Below are positions 11,785 to 22,062 of a stretch of 64,000 nucleotides of DNA, one piece after another. The notes under the pieces were generated by a model. It worked only from the letters and a program-made list of their open reading frames with translations, had not been told where the DNA came from and ran no database searches. The stretch is from Rhodobacter viridis (lineage in GTDB: Bacteria > Pseudomonadota > Alphaproteobacteria > Rhodobacterales > Rhodobacteraceae): assembly GCF_003217355.1 (NCBI RefSeq), contig NZ_QJTK01000004.1, forward strand, positions 124,001 to 188,000, in the 5' to 3' direction. The position numbers were made by a program, and so were the translations under genes. Numbering within the stretch: the stretch's first letter is position 1; each line of letters opens with the position of its first letter.

Positions 11785-11810
11785 AAACGGAGGGGCTTGC
11801 CCCTCCGTTT
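11785..11810. terminator. Bidirectional terminator after purA-DUF2842
   Basis: Stem AAACGGAGGGG (11785-11795) and CCCCTCCGTTT (11800-11810), loop CTTG, with A and T runs on either side. It serves the plus-strand pair and probably also the convergent gene ending at 11833. Confidence 0.85.
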
Positions 11811-11832
11811 CGCTTTTCTCTCGGTCGTGGTT

Positions 11833-14220
11833 TCAGGCCCGGGCCTTGAAGAACCGGCTCGCCTCGGTGATCGCATATTGGCCGCGCTTCACCTTGGCGA
11901 TCTTGCCCTGACGCAGCAGCGTGCCGAACATCCGCAGCCGATCTTCGCGGCTGAAGCTCCCGTCCCCGATCGCCGAGACCTTGCTCATGATCTGCGGCGG
12001 CGAGAAATGCGGCCGCCCCTCGACCTGCGCCGTATAGGCGGCGGCGGCTTCCAGAAGCTCGGCCAGACCCTGCGGCGACCGGCTTTGCGCGAATTCGGCA
12101 AAGCTCGAGGCCTCTTCGGGGCTCAGCGGCACTTCGACCTCGTCTTCCGTCAGGCTGTCGGACGCGGTGTCCTGCGCGAGGCTCGCGGCGCTGATCCGGC
12201 GCGGGCGAACCGCCTGCGCCTTGGCGACGGCCTCGGCGGGGGCGCGATCGACGCGCTGTTCGGAGACCAGCACCAGCGGCGCGGGGCGCACTTCGGGGCG
12301 GGCCGCGGTCTGATGATGGCTCTCGCCGACCGAGGGCAGCACCGGCCGACGCGGCCGCACCGCTTGCGTCAGATCCTGCCGATAGGGGGCCGTCTCGTCC
12401 TTTTCGACCCCATCGCCCGCGACGCGACGCTCGGCCACGGTGGCGGCAACGGCGGCCTTGAGATGCGCGATCGCCGAGATCCGGCGCCGGTTCTCGTTGC
12501 CCGCCATCTGCGCATCGGCCTTTTCGAGCAGCCGCGGCAGGTCGCCCTCGGGCAGCGGCGGCACTTTCGAGGTGGGCCGCACGGGCACGAGGATCGGCTC
12601 GGTCGGCTGCGTGCGCCGATCGACGAAGCCGGGCGGCAGCTCTTCGGGCAGGAAGGCGGCAACGGCTGTCGGTTCCGGCTCGTCCTCGGCGAACAGCGTA
12701 TCAAGGTCGATCGTCGGGGTCGTCGGGGGGACGGCTTCGGGCGCGACGCTTTCGGCGAGGGACTCCTCTGTCAGGTCTTCCGGTTCGGGATCGAGGTCGA
12801 CCACCAGCGCTTCGATCCCGGCCTCGGCCTCGGCGTCCGGATCGGCCTCGACCGCAGCAGCGGCCGTGGCTTCGACGCCCTCGGCTTCGATTCCGGTCGT
12901 GGTGCTCTCGTTGCTCCAGCCTTCGATGCCCCAATCGACATCGCCCAGATTGTCCGTCAGCGCCGCAAGTTCCGCCATCAGCTCGGCTTCCGCCTCGGGG
13001 CTGAGCCCCGGGGCCTCTTCCGCAGCCGCGTCGCTTTCGGGCGCCGGGGCCTCGGCAACGGTCGCCGAAACGGCCGCGATCATCTGCGCCAGTTCGTCAT
13101 CGGCAGCCGTCGCCTCCGCGACAGGCTCGGCCTCCGGCTCGGTGACGGATGCCGTCGCCACCTCAGGCAGCGCGACTTCCACGACGCGCTCGGCGACGCG
13201 GGGGCCGTCCGCGGCCGCATCGGAGCGACGCAGCTTGATGACACGCGCCCGGATCACCGGGCGCGGAGTCTCGACGGGGGCAGGTTGCTCCGTCGCTTCC
13301 GCCACCGGTTCGACCGGCGCGGGCATCGGCGCGGGCACAGGGGCTTCGGGCTCGGCAGCGCTCTCGGCCGCGGCGGCTTCGACTGGCGCGACGTTGGCGT
13401 CGGCGACCGGCGCAGCAGGCTCGGCCTGCACCAGCCGCGCGGCGCGGCGTTCGGCGCGACGGCGCATGCGTTCGGCCTTTTCCGGGTCCATGCCGGACAC
13501 CGTGGCCTCGTCCTCGTCGTCGGCCTCGTGGTCGGGCGCGCGCTCCTCCGGGGCCGTATCTTCGAGAGCGGGCGCATCCGAGCTCGGTGTTTCGGGGGCC
13601 TGATCGGTCTCGATGTCCTCGGCTTCATCCGGGCTCAGCGGGCCGGAAATATCGAGGGCAAAGCCGAAATCCTCCGGCGCTGCCGCAACCTGTTCCGCGG
13701 GGGCGCGGAGTTCGGGCTCCGGATCGGGCTCCGGTTCGGCAGGCGCCTGCGCGGCGCGGGCCTGGGCCACGGCCGAGCGGATGCGTTGCAACTTCGCCGC
13801 CACCGATTCGCTGATCGGATCGCTGGCCGGTTCGACCCGCGGGGTCGCGACGGGGGGCGCGACAGGGGCGGTCGCAACCGGAGCTGTGTTCGGCACGGTT
13901 GCCAGTGCGACGGCCGGTGTGGCGACTGCCGCCGGTGCAGGCTCGGCCTGTTCCGGCGCCGCCGGATCGCTTGGCCGCAAAATAACGCCATTTTTCTGTA
14001 TTTTCGCCTCGACCCGGCGCGCCATTTCCCGCTCGGCGATGCGATGCAGCATCTCCGCATCGGGCTGCGGCGGCTCGGCGCCGAAATACCGGTCCTCGGC
14101 GGCCAGATCGCGGAAATACTCCGCAATCGCCTTCATCGTCGTGAAGGGCTCATCGAACCCCTCAAGCGTGCACGAGAAGGTGCCGTAGGACACGGTTAAG
14201 ATCTTGCTCGCTCCAACCAT
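11833..14220 (-). CDS. Large acidic Ala/Glu/Pro-rich protein of unknown function
   Basis: A 795-residue protein with two ordered ends and a long low-complexity middle. Residues 1 to about 85 (MVGASKILTVSYGTFSCTLEGFDEPFTTM...) look folded and include Arg/Lys-rich helices. Residues about 90-680 are dominated by Ala, Glu, Pro and Val and are probably disordered. The last about 65 residues (FSREDRLRMFGTLLRQGKIAKVKRGQYAI) resemble a small winged-helix-like domain. I chose Met 14220 because the sequence becomes structured there; Met 14259 is in frame. Similar proteins are widespread in Rhodobacteraceae and are sometimes labelled chemotaxis protein without a visible basis. Function unknown. Confidence 0.75.
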   Translation of the reverse strand: MVGASKILTVSYGTFSCTLEGFDEPFTTMKAIAEYFRDLAAEDRYFGAEPPQPDAEMLHRIAEREMARRVEAKIQKNGVILRPSDPAAPEQAEPAPAAVATPAVALATVPNTAPVATAPVAPPVATPRVEPASDPISESVAAKLQRIRSAVAQARAAQAPAEPEPDPEPELRAPAEQVAAAPEDFGFALDISGPLSPDEAEDIETDQAPETPSSDAPALEDTAPEERAPDHEADDEDEATVSGMDPEKAERMRRRAERRAARLVQAEPAAPVADANVAPVEAAAAESAAEPEAPVPAPMPAPVEPVAEATEQPAPVETPRPVIRARVIKLRRSDAAADGPRVAERVVEVALPEVATASVTEPEAEPVAEATAADDELAQMIAAVSATVAEAPAPESDAAAEEAPGLSPEAEAELMAELAALTDNLGDVDWGIEGWSNESTTTGIEAEGVEATAAAAVEADPDAEAEAGIEALVVDLDPEPEDLTEESLAESVAPEAVPPTTPTIDLDTLFAEDEPEPTAVAAFLPEELPPGFVDRRTQPTEPILVPVRPTSKVPPLPEGDLPRLLEKADAQMAGNENRRRISAIAHLKAAVAATVAERRVAGDGVEKDETAPYRQDLTQAVRPRRPVLPSVGESHHQTAARPEVRPAPLVLVSEQRVDRAPAEAVAKAQAVRPRRISAASLAQDTASDSLTEDEVEVPLSPEEASSFAEFAQSRSPQGLAELLEAAAAYTAQVEGRPHFSPPQIMSKVSAIGDGSFSREDRLRMFGTLLRQGKIAKVKRGQYAITEASRFFKARA

Positions 14221-14360
14221 GGGCCTTTCGCCTCTACTGATCCTCATTGCATTCACCATCTTCCGGAACTGGTTCTTTCCGGTGAACGAAAAAGGGCAAA
14301 TGCAGGGAATTTTAGCGATATAGGTTGCACGGCTTTGCCTTAATCGTAATCAATCATGCC

Positions 14361-15032
14361 ATGAACGAGGAAATTGTCCATTGTGAAGCCGGGGTAACGC
14401 TCCTTGGCGGGGGAATCGCGTCTGCGGCCGATGTTGCGATTTCGTTAACGATCGCGCCCGTGCTGGTGGCGGCCGATGGCGGCGGGGATCGGGCGCTTGC
14501 GCTGGGTCTGACGCCTGCGGCGGTGATCGGCGACATGGACAGCCTGTCGGCGGCGGGCCGTGCGGCGCTGGCCGGGCGGCTTCATCCGGTAGCCGAGCAG
14601 GACAGCACCGATTTCGGCAAATGCCTGCGCCTTGTCGCGGCGCGGTTCTATCTGTGCCTTGGCCTCACCGGGCTCAGGCTTGATCACACGCTGGCGGCGC
14701 TGACCGAGCTGACCTCGCGCCCCGATCAGATCGTGCTCCTGATCGCCGAGGACGAGGTGATCTTTCGCGCGCCGCCGCGGCTTTGCCTCGATCTTCCCGT
14801 CGGCACGCGGGTGTCGCTGCATCCGATGGGGGCGGCGTCCGGGCGCTCGACCGGGTTGCGCTGGCCGATCGACGGGCTCGCTTTCGCTCCCGAGACCCGC
14901 ACCGGAACCTCCAATGAAGCGGTCGGGCCGGTCGAGTTGCAGATCGACGGCCCGATGCTGGTGCTGGTGCCGAAGGATCAGCTCAGGCCCGTGCTGCACG
15001 CGCTTTTGCCGCCAGCCGCTCGCGGTGAATGA
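14361..15032 (+). CDS. thiN: Thiamine pyrophosphokinase
   Basis: A 223-residue enzyme that transfers pyrophosphate from ATP to thiamine to make the cofactor TPP. Recognisable parts are VAADGGGDRAL, the conserved VIGDMDSLS, and EQDSTDFGKCLRL, which together line the active site of the TPK family, and the C-terminal thiamine-binding domain. ATG 14361 is used; a TTG 36 bases upstream is also in frame. Its 3' end overlaps the convergent exporter gene by 50 bases. Confidence 0.88.
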   Translation: MNEEIVHCEAGVTLLGGGIASAADVAISLTIAPVLVAADGGGDRALALGLTPAAVIGDMDSLSAAGRAALAGRLHPVAEQDSTDFGKCLRLVAARFYLCLGLTGLRLDHTLAALTELTSRPDQIVLLIAEDEVIFRAPPRLCLDLPVGTRVSLHPMGAASGRSTGLRWPIDGLAFAPETRTGTSNEAVGPVELQIDGPMLVLVPKDQLRPVLHALLPPAARGE

Positions 15033-15894
15033 TGTAAAGCCCCGAGGCGGTGATGATGCCGATGCCGACCCAGGTCAATGCATTCGGGAAATCGCCGAAG
15101 ACCAGATAGCCAAAGAGCGTCGCCGTCAGCATTTCGAAGTAATGCAGCGGCGCCAGCGTCGAGGAGGGGGCGTATTTCAGCGCGTAGCTCATCGACATGT
15201 GGCTGACGGTCGAGGCAAGGCCGACGCAGAAGCACCAGAGCCAGAAGATCCCCTCGGGCGCCTCGAACCGCATCTGGCCGATTTCGAGCTGGCCGCCGAG
15301 GGCAAGGATCGGGATCAGGATCAGGATCGCGGCCCAGGCGGTGTGCAGGTTCATCGGCACCGGATGCATGTGGCGCGACAGCGCCCGCGTCAGCAGGATG
15401 TAAAGCGCGAAACCGACCGCCGTGCCGAGCGGATACAGCGCGACGGCGCCGAAAACCGCAAACGACGGCTGGATCACGAAGAGCGCGCCGATGAACCCCA
15501 CGACCGAGGCGCCGATGCGGCGCGGTCCGACCTCTTCGCCCATGAAGAAGCGGCCGATGAACAGGATGACGAAAGGCTCGACGAAGGCGATGGCCAGCGC
15601 ATCGGCGATCGGCATGTGCTGCACGGCCGCTACAAAGGAATAGGTCGACAGGATCGACACCGCGGCGCGGGCAAAGGTCAGCCCAAGAGCGCGGCGGCTC
15701 ATCCCCCAGGGATGGCCGAGAAGCGCGACGATCGGCACCATCAGGAGCAGCTGTGCGACATAGCGGCCCAGCGTGACCGTGCCGACCGGCACGGCCTGGG
15801 CGGCCAGTTTCGAGGCGACGTCGATCAGCGGCGCGATGATGCAAAAGCCGAGCATCAGCAGGATGCCGGGCAGGATACGGTCTTGATGGCTCAT
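14983..15894 (-). CDS. EamA/DMT-family transporter
   Basis: A 303-residue inner-membrane protein with ten predicted helices in two EamA repeats, the pattern of drug/metabolite exporters. The start at 15894 (MSHQDRILPGILLML) begins just before the first helix. The same frame stays open far upstream, but that sequence is not hydrophobic and overlaps a real hydrolase gene on the other strand. The substrate cannot be told from sequence. The 3' end overlaps thiN tail to tail. Confidence 0.85.
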   Translation of the reverse strand: MSHQDRILPGILLMLGFCIIAPLIDVASKLAAQAVPVGTVTLGRYVAQLLLMVPIVALLGHPWGMSRRALGLTFARAAVSILSTYSFVAAVQHMPIADALAIAFVEPFVILFIGRFFMGEEVGPRRIGASVVGFIGALFVIQPSFAVFGAVALYPLGTAVGFALYILLTRALSRHMHPVPMNLHTAWAAILILIPILALGGQLEIGQMRFEAPEGIFWLWCFCVGLASTVSHMSMSYALKYAPSSTLAPLHYFEMLTATLFGYLVFGDFPNALTWVGIGIITASGLYIIHRERLAAKARAARA

Positions 15895-16032
15895 GCTTTC
15901 GCCTAGCCTGCGGGGCAGGGGGCGTCCATCCCGAAAGCGACCGATCCCGGGCGATTTGCCGCGACCCGCATTGCCGGGTTGAGTGCGGCCGCGCTTGGGG
16001 GTTAGGTTTTCCCGAAGCTTCAGGAGACTGCC

Positions 16033-16773
16033 ATGACCGATTTCTTCGACAGCCCCGAGGGCCGCCGCATCGCCTATGACCATCGTCCGGGCAAGGGGCC
16101 GGGGGTGATGTTCCTGCACGGGCTGCATTCCGACATGACCGGCACCAAGGCCACCGCGCTTGACGCCTGGGCGGCGGAAACCGGCCGCGCCTTCCTGCGG
16201 TTCGATTGCTCGGGGCACGGGCAATCCTCGGGCGTCTATGCCGAAACCTCGGTCGCGGAGTGGTATCAGGATGCGCGCTCGGTGCTGTTGAACCTGGCCG
16301 AGGGGCCGCAGATTCTGGTCGGCTCGTCGATGGGCGGTTGGTTGGCGCTTTTGCTGGCGCGGGAATGCCCGGAGAAAGTCGCAGGTCTGGTGACGATCGC
16401 GGCGGCGGCCGATTTTACCGAAGACGGCTATTGGGCCAGCTTCTCGCCCGACCAGCAGGCGCGGTTGATGGAACAGGGCTATCTCGACCTGCATCACGGC
16501 GGGCCGGTGCCCTACCGCATCAGTCGCAAGTTCATCGTCGATGGCCGCGATCATTTCGTGCTGCGCAGCCCACTGTCGCTGCCCTTCCCGACGCGGCTGC
16601 TGCAGGGCTCGGAGGACCGGGCCGTGCCGCCGGACTGGGCGGTGAAGCTTTTCCACCACGCTTCGGGGCCTGATATCCGGCTGACGATGGTGAAGGGCGC
16701 GGATCACAACTTCTCGGCCCCTGACAATCTGGTGCTGATCACGGCGACGATCGACGAGATTTCGCCGATCTGA
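16033..16773 (+). CDS. Alpha/beta hydrolase
   Basis: A 246-residue cytoplasmic serine hydrolase. The oxyanion-hole segment FLHGLHSDMTG, the nucleophile elbow GSSMGG (Ser99), the Asp in GSEDRAVPP and the His in KGADHNFS make a complete triad in the right order. Residues SGHGQSSG fit the strand after the oxyanion hole. It resembles the ABHD10/acyl-protein thioesterase-like branch, but the substrate is not known. The start ATG 16033 follows CAGGAG. A second hydrolase of the same fold follows after 102 bases. Confidence 0.85.
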   Translation: MTDFFDSPEGRRIAYDHRPGKGPGVMFLHGLHSDMTGTKATALDAWAAETGRAFLRFDCSGHGQSSGVYAETSVAEWYQDARSVLLNLAEGPQILVGSSMGGWLALLLARECPEKVAGLVTIAAAADFTEDGYWASFSPDQQARLMEQGYLDLHHGGPVPYRISRKFIVDGRDHFVLRSPLSLPFPTRLLQGSEDRAVPPDWAVKLFHHASGPDIRLTMVKGADHNFSAPDNLVLITATIDEISPI

Positions 16774-16875
16774 GACAGAAAAGCCGATCCCCGTCTTCGA
16801 AGGGATTAACCTTTCGCCCCGCCCGCGCTAGTTTCGCGCAAAAAGCGCGGAACCGCGCGGGTGACTGGGGTGAGC

Positions 16876-17583
16876 ATGTCTGCCGATCCGTTGATCTTTC
16901 TGCCGGGCTTCATGTGTGATGCACGGCTGTTCTGGCATCAGATCATTGATTTTTCCGCCGATCGCACGGTGATGGCGGTGCCGCTGGCCGGGGCGACGAT
17001 CGAGGAGATGGCGGAAGCCGTCATCGCCGTCGCGCCGTCCCGGTTCTGTCTGGTCGGGCATTGGCTGGGCGCGCTCGTCGCGATGGAGGTTTTGCGCCGC
17101 GTGCCCGAACGGGTCTCTGGCCTTGTGATGATCGATGTTTCGCATCTGTCAGAGACCCCGGCCATGGCCGCCAGTCGCGAACCGCGGATCATCCGCGCCC
17201 GCACCGGGCGGCTTGACGAAGTGATGCTTGAAGAAATCCCCGCGTCGGCGCTGGCGCCGGGCGAGGGGCGGGCCGAGGTGCAGGCGATGCTCCTGGAAAT
17301 GGCCGGGACCTTGGGCCCCGAGGTCTTCACCAATCAATCCCGGGCCTTGATGCGTCGGCCCGATCAGCAGCGCGCCTTGCGCAATACGAGGGTGCGGACG
17401 CTGCTGCTCTGCGGGGAACATGACACGATCTGCCCGCCGCGGCGACACGAGTTTCTGGCCGAGCTCATGCCGCAAGCCGAGTTTCGGCTGATCCTCGGCG
17501 CCGGGCATCTGGCGCCGCTCGAGCAGCCGATCAAGGTGTCGACGGCGCTGCGCAGCTGGCTTGAGGCGCCGCTGCGCAGCTGA
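16876..17583 (+). CDS. Alpha/beta hydrolase-fold protein lacking the Ser nucleophile
   Basis: A 235-residue alpha/beta hydrolase-fold protein. The oxyanion segment FLPGFMCDARLF, the acid GEHDTICPP and the His in GAGHLAPLEQP are all present. The nucleophile elbow, however, reads VGHWLGALV where the family has GHSLG: codon 63 is TGG at 17062-17064, one base from TCG (Ser). The protein therefore lacks the usual nucleophile unless this is a base error. I placed the start at ATG 16876, since GGGGTGAG precedes it; GTG 16861 and GTG 16870 are alternatives. The function, if any, is unknown. Confidence 0.78.
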   Translation: MSADPLIFLPGFMCDARLFWHQIIDFSADRTVMAVPLAGATIEEMAEAVIAVAPSRFCLVGHWLGALVAMEVLRRVPERVSGLVMIDVSHLSETPAMAASREPRIIRARTGRLDEVMLEEIPASALAPGEGRAEVQAMLLEMAGTLGPEVFTNQSRALMRRPDQQRALRNTRVRTLLLCGEHDTICPPRRHEFLAELMPQAEFRLILGAGHLAPLEQPIKVSTALRSWLEAPLRS

Positions 17584-17593
17584 ATGCGCGGGT

Positions 17594-19960
17594 TCAGGCG
17601 CTGCGCCGCGACACGAAGAGCGCCTTGCCGGGGTCTTCGGCGGCGGGCGTGTAACGGGGGCGCATCTCCTCCCCTTTCAACCGGAACGCCGCAACCGACT
17701 CGGCCAATGCGGTGGCCTCGCCCTGCAGCGAGCGCACCGCAGCATTGGTTTCCTCGAACACGGCGGCGTTTTGTTGCGTCGTGCGGTCGAGTTCGGTCGT
17801 GGCATTCGAAATCTCGCCGATCCCGGTCGCGGTTTCCTGCGAGGCGGTGACGATCTCGGAGATCTTCTGCGCCACATCCTCGACCCCGGCCACGATCTCG
17901 CGCAGCGCCTGACCGGAATCATGCACAAGCCCGACCCCATGATTGACGTTGTTCGAGGCCGTTTCGATCAGCCGGGCGATTTCGCGCGCGGCCTCGGAAG
18001 ACCGCTGCGCAAGCGCCCGCACCTCCGAGGCGACGACGGCAAAGCCCCGTCCTGCATCGCCCGCCCGCGCGGCTTCAACCCCGGCGTTCAGCGCCAGCAG
18101 GTTGGTCTGGAAGGCGATGTCATCGATCACCTGGAGGATTCGCCCGATCGCCTCGGACGAGGTCTTGATCTCGTCCATGGCCGACACCGCACGGGTCACG
18201 ACTTCGTGGCCCTTGCCAGCCCGGTTCGAAATCGCCGTCACGGCGCTGCGGGCCGTCTGCGCCGAGTTCGCGGCAGACCGCACGGTGGCCGACATCTGCT
18301 CGAGCGCCGAAGCGGTTTGTTCCAGCATCGCGGCGTTGCGTTCCGAGCGACGGGCAAGATCGTCGGCCGCCCCCGCGATTTCGCGGGCTGAAGTGTCGAC
18401 GGCCGTGGCCGATATCGAGATGTCGGTCAGCGTGCCGGTCAGGCTCTCGGTGGTGCGGTTCATCGTTTCGGCGATCTCGGCAAAGATGCCGTGGAATCGG
18501 GTCGGCATCCGATGCGTCAGATCGCGCTCGGCCAGGCGCTCAAGTGCGACACGCACCGCTGTCAGCCCATCATCCGCGGCCTCGCCGATCCGGTTCATGC
18601 CGGCGCAAAGATCGGCGAACACCCCGGTCTTGTCGTCGGTGCGCAGCCGGCGCGAGAAATCACCTTCGGCGCAAGCGGCCACCACTTCAGCGATTTCCTG
18701 CGCGGCGGCATGCTCGCGTGCCTGAGCGGCGGCGGCGGCGGCGCGTTCCTCCTCGGCTTTGCGGGCGCGGTCGGCCATTTCGGCCCGTTCCTGAGCGGCG
18801 GCGGCGGCGCGGGCCTGGTCTTCGCGTTCGGCCGCAGCCGCGCTTTCGACTTCGAGCCGCTGGCGTTCCAGAATCGTCGCGCGGAAGCTTTCCAGCGCCG
18901 CAGAGATCGAGCGCACCTCGCTGACCCGGGCGTTCGGAACGCTGATATCCGTCCGACCTTCGGCCAGTTCCTGCACCGCGGTCGTCACGTCGCGCAGCGG
19001 CATCACCGTCGCCCGGAACAGTCGCACCGCCGAGAAGGCGAGCACCAGCATCCCGATCACGCCAGCAACTCCCATCAGCATGTAGCCGCGGGCCTTTTCG
19101 GTATCGGCCTTCGCCTGCAACTGCGCGACGTCGCTGCCAAAATGCGCGCGCAAGGCATCGAGCGCTTTCGGCATCGTGTCATAGCTTTCGTCGCAAGCGC
19201 GGGTCGTATCGCCGATCTGCAGGGCAAGATCGGCGTATTGATGGAAGGCTTCCTGATATTCGGTCAGCTTCGCGAGGGTCCGATCCCGGTGCTGCTGAGA
19301 CAGGAACATCGTGTCGGGATAGGTGCTGAAGGTCGCGATTTCCTTGTCGAGTTCGTCGATATATTTCGGGTCGAGACGCATGATGAAGTCTTTTTCGTGC
19401 CGCCGCATCTTCAGCAGCGTGATTTCGACCTTCGGCACGGCGATCGATCCGATCATCTTTTCCGCGGCGTGAACCGCGGTGCGCAGCTGTCCCTCGAGAC
19501 CCGATTCCGCATCGAGGCCAAGCACCCGGCGCGTGTCCGCGTAAAGCGCGAAATTCTCCTCATAGGTGTCCAGCAGGTCCTGCATCGCTGCGGCCTGAGT
19601 CGCGCTGGCGGTCAGCCCCAGCGCACTGGTTTCGGTCACCAGGTCCTTGAGCTCGGCCGAGGCCCGGGCGATCTTCTTCGCATGATCTTCGATCTGCGCC
19701 TCTTCGCGCGAGATGCGGAATTTCGCTTCGAGGTCGCGCGCCGAGGCAAGTGTGCGCTCGAGCGTGGCCAGATCGGCGTTCAATTCCGCGATCGAGACGC
19801 TTTGGCGTTCGGCGGCCCTGTCGATCAGGGCCGAATAGAAGATGGTCGCAAAGACCGCCAACGTGCAGATGACGATGACGAGGCCCATGCGGACGAGGTA
19901 GGAAAGGAAGCTGCGGGACGTGCCTGCGCGTGCCATGCGGTTGCTCCGAAAGTTCGCCAT
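17594..19960 (-). CDS. Methyl-accepting chemotaxis protein
   Basis: A 788-residue transmembrane chemoreceptor. Membrane helix 1 lies near residues 20-42. A mainly helical periplasmic domain with no recognisable Cache fold follows, then helix 2 near residue 300 ([16 protein letters not shown]). After that come a HAMP domain, an Ala/Glu/Arg coiled coil, and a second HAMP-like segment ([16 protein letters not shown]). The signalling hairpin has the invariant core [20 protein letters not shown] and EVRALAQRS. The C-terminus lacks a CheR-docking pentapeptide. AGGGGAT precedes the start. The ligand is unknown. It lies beside a second receptor of the same orientation and about 3 kb before the hydrogenase cluster. 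Confidence 0.92.
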   Translation of the reverse strand: MANFRSNRMARAGTSRSFLSYLVRMGLVIVICTLAVFATIFYSALIDRAAERQSVSIAELNADLATLERTLASARDLEAKFRISREEAQIEDHAKKIARASAELKDLVTETSALGLTASATQAAAMQDLLDTYEENFALYADTRRVLGLDAESGLEGQLRTAVHAAEKMIGSIAVPKVEITLLKMRRHEKDFIMRLDPKYIDELDKEIATFSTYPDTMFLSQQHRDRTLAKLTEYQEAFHQYADLALQIGDTTRACDESYDTMPKALDALRAHFGSDVAQLQAKADTEKARGYMLMGVAGVIGMLVLAFSAVRLFRATVMPLRDVTTAVQELAEGRTDISVPNARVSEVRSISAALESFRATILERQRLEVESAAAAEREDQARAAAAAQERAEMADRARKAEEERAAAAAAQAREHAAAQEIAEVVAACAEGDFSRRLRTDDKTGVFADLCAGMNRIGEAADDGLTAVRVALERLAERDLTHRMPTRFHGIFAEIAETMNRTTESLTGTLTDISISATAVDTSAREIAGAADDLARRSERNAAMLEQTASALEQMSATVRSAANSAQTARSAVTAISNRAGKGHEVVTRAVSAMDEIKTSSEAIGRILQVIDDIAFQTNLLALNAGVEAARAGDAGRGFAVVASEVRALAQRSSEAAREIARLIETASNNVNHGVGLVHDSGQALREIVAGVEDVAQKISEIVTASQETATGIGEISNATTELDRTTQQNAAVFEETNAAVRSLQGEATALAESVAAFRLKGEEMRPRYTPAAEDPGKALFVSRRSA

Positions 19961-20061
19961 CGCAAAATCCCCTAAAGGAATTAAGGGCAGGTGAAGCTGC
20001 GCCAAGATTGGTCAACTTGTTGCTTTTGTCGCAGCTTTTCCGTCACGCGATCCCCGAAAAG

Positions 20062-20084
20062 CAAACCCCGGCACGAGGCCGGGG
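20062..20084 (-). terminator. Terminator of the Cache-domain chemoreceptor gene
   Basis: Stem CCCCGGC (20066-20072) and GCCGGGG (20078-20084) with a 5-base loop. On the minus strand it is followed by TTTGCTTTT. It lies 41 bases past the stop of the receptor gene ending at 20125. Confidence 0.7.
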
Positions 20085-20124
20085 CTGCGGGGGTTCTGGA
20101 CAGACGGGCCAAGGGGGCGGCCCT

Positions 20125-22062
20125 TCAACAGGCGATCTGGTGCTCCCAGGAATTGCCAGACACATGGGTGCCGATGCGGAAGACGGCACTGAATTCCTTC
20201 AGAGTGCGCGCCTCGTGCAAGAGCCCCTGCGTCGCGGCCGAATTCTCTTCGAACATCGCGGCGTTGTGCTGGGTCACCTGATCGAGTTGGTTCACCGCGG
20301 CCGTCACCTCGGCAATGCCCGAGGATTGCTCGGCGGCGGCATTTGCGATCCCGTCCAGCAACGTGTCGAGTTCGGTGACCAGCGCTTCGATTTCGCCCAG
20401 GGCGGTGTCGGACCGCGCCGCCAGATCGACCCCGGCCGCGACCTGCCGCGACGAGGTGTCGATCAGCGCCGCAATCTCGCGCGCGGCTTCCGAGGAGCGT
20501 TGCGCCAGCGCCCGCACCTCCGAGGCCACGACGGCAAAGCCGCGCCCGGTCTCGCCCGCGCGCGCGGCTTCGACCCCGGCGTTCAGCGCCAGGAGGTTGG
20601 TCTGGAAGGCGATGTCATCGATCACATGGGTGATGCGCGAAATCTTGTCCGAGCTTTGCGCGATGTCGTCCATGGCGCGTTGCGTCTGGCGTACGACCTC
20701 CCGCCCGGTGGCGGTGGTGGAGCGCGTGCGGTTCACCGCCTGCGCGGCCGACCGCGCCCCTTCGACCGATTGCGCGACCGAGGCTGCCATCTCGTTCATC
20801 GCCGCGGCCGTTTCCTCCAACGAGGCTGCCTGAGTCTCGGTGCGCCGCCCGAGTTCCATCGAGGCCGTGCCGAGCTGCCCGGCTTCGGTTTCGACCACAT
20901 CGGTTGTCTGCACGATCGAGCTGATCAGCCCCGCGACCTTGTCGATGGCGGCGTTGAAATCATTGCGCAATCCCTCGTAAGCGGGGGGGAAGGTCTCGGT
21001 GATCCGCGCTGTCAGATCGCCCGCCGACAGCGCCTGCAGACCCTGCGCCAGAGCGGTGACGACATTCAGTTGCTCGCGCATCTGTGCCTCCCGCTCGGCC
21101 TCGGTCCGCTGCCGCTCGGCCTCGCGTTCGGCCTGACGGGCGGCTTCGGCGCGTTGCAGTTCCGCCTCGGCCTCCTGTTCGCGCTGCCGCAGGGCTTCCT
21201 CGCGCTCGCGCGCCTGCAGCTCGGCTCGGGCCATCTCGGCCTCCTGCGCACGCCGCTGCCGCGCCAGTTCCGCCTTTTCCGCCAACGAGGCCCGGAATAC
21301 TTCAAGCGCCCGCGCCATCTCGCCCACCTCGCCGCGGACCGTGGTGCAGGGCACCGCCGTTTCGGTATCCCCCTCGGTCATCTTGCGCATCCGGTCATGC
21401 ACCGCCCCGAACGGGCCGGTGACCGAACGTGCCAGCGCTGTTGCTGCGCCGCCCAGCGCCAGCAGGCCAACGAGCATCGAGATCAGCGAAACCTGACGCA
21501 GGCCGGACAGCGCCGCGGCGATGTCGGCAACATAGGAGCCGGTGCCGACGATCCAGCCCCAGGGGGCGAAATCGCGCACGAAGCCGATCTTTTCCTCGGG
21601 CGTGTCGCTGTCGGGCTTCTTGAAATGATATTGGATTTCGCCACTGCCCGCGGTCTTGGCGATGTCGAGCATCTCGACGAAGATCTTCTTGCCGTAGGGA
21701 TCGGTGTAGCCCAGTTGCGACTGCCCGACCCAGGCCGGCATCGTCGGATGCGCCTGGATCACGCCTTCATGATCCAGGACGAAGAAATAGCCCGCCTTGT
21801 CGAAGCGCAGCGCCGTCAGACGGCGCGCGCCTTCCGCTTTGGCCTCGGCGGCGGTGAGTTTGCCCGTCTGTACCTGCGTTTCGAGGTCGGCCAGCACGCC
21901 AATGGCGGTGTCGACCACGTCACTCAGATGTTGCTCCCTCATGTCATAAGCGTTTTTGACCGCAAAGTGCAGCAGGGTTTCGGACAGGATGACGAGCGCG
22001 ATCGCGGCTATGGCCACGATCGCATAGATGCGAGCGGATATACCGAAGAATTTGTTTTTCAT
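20125..22062 (-). CDS. Methyl-accepting chemotaxis protein with a single Cache domain
   Basis: A 645-residue chemoreceptor. Membrane helix 1 is at about residues 8-30. The periplasmic sensor is of sCache_2 type ([30 protein letters not shown]), the class that often binds small carboxylates. Helix 2 and HAMP follow, then a Gln/Glu/Arg/Ala coiled coil, then the conserved hairpin [20 protein letters not shown]. The tail ends NSWEHQIAC, which vaguely recalls a CheR-docking NWETF but lacks the last aromatic residue. Met 22062 starts immediately before the first helix. It has its own terminator and so is not co-transcribed with the receptor gene ending at 17594. Confidence 0.93.
   Translation of the reverse strand: MKNKFFGISARIYAIVAIAAIALVILSETLLHFAVKNAYDMREQHLSDVVDTAIGVLADLETQVQTGKLTAAEAKAEGARRLTALRFDKAGYFFVLDHEGVIQAHPTMPAWVGQSQLGYTDPYGKKIFVEMLDIAKTAGSGEIQYHFKKPDSDTPEEKIGFVRDFAPWGWIVGTGSYVADIAAALSGLRQVSLISMLVGLLALGGAATALARSVTGPFGAVHDRMRKMTEGDTETAVPCTTVRGEVGEMARALEVFRASLAEKAELARQRRAQEAEMARAELQAREREEALRQREQEAEAELQRAEAARQAEREAERQRTEAEREAQMREQLNVVTALAQGLQALSAGDLTARITETFPPAYEGLRNDFNAAIDKVAGLISSIVQTTDVVETEAGQLGTASMELGRRTETQAASLEETAAAMNEMAASVAQSVEGARSAAQAVNRTRSTTATGREVVRQTQRAMDDIAQSSDKISRITHVIDDIAFQTNLLALNAGVEAARAGETGRGFAVVASEVRALAQRSSEAAREIAALIDTSSRQVAAGVDLAARSDTALGEIEALVTELDTLLDGIANAAAEQSSGIAEVTAAVNQLDQVTQHNAAMFEENSAATQGLLHEARTLKEFSAVFRIGTHVSGNSWEHQIAC

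Noticed and set aside
11797-14199. Plus-strand open frame of about 800 codons rich in Arg and Gly
   Set aside because: Mirror of the acidic minus-strand protein; the minus frame has a structured start and end and a terminator, the plus frame has none.
15895-16707. Upstream extension of the EamA transporter frame
   Set aside because: Hydrophilic, opposite a complete alpha/beta hydrolase, and placed before the first membrane helix of a normal-length transporter.
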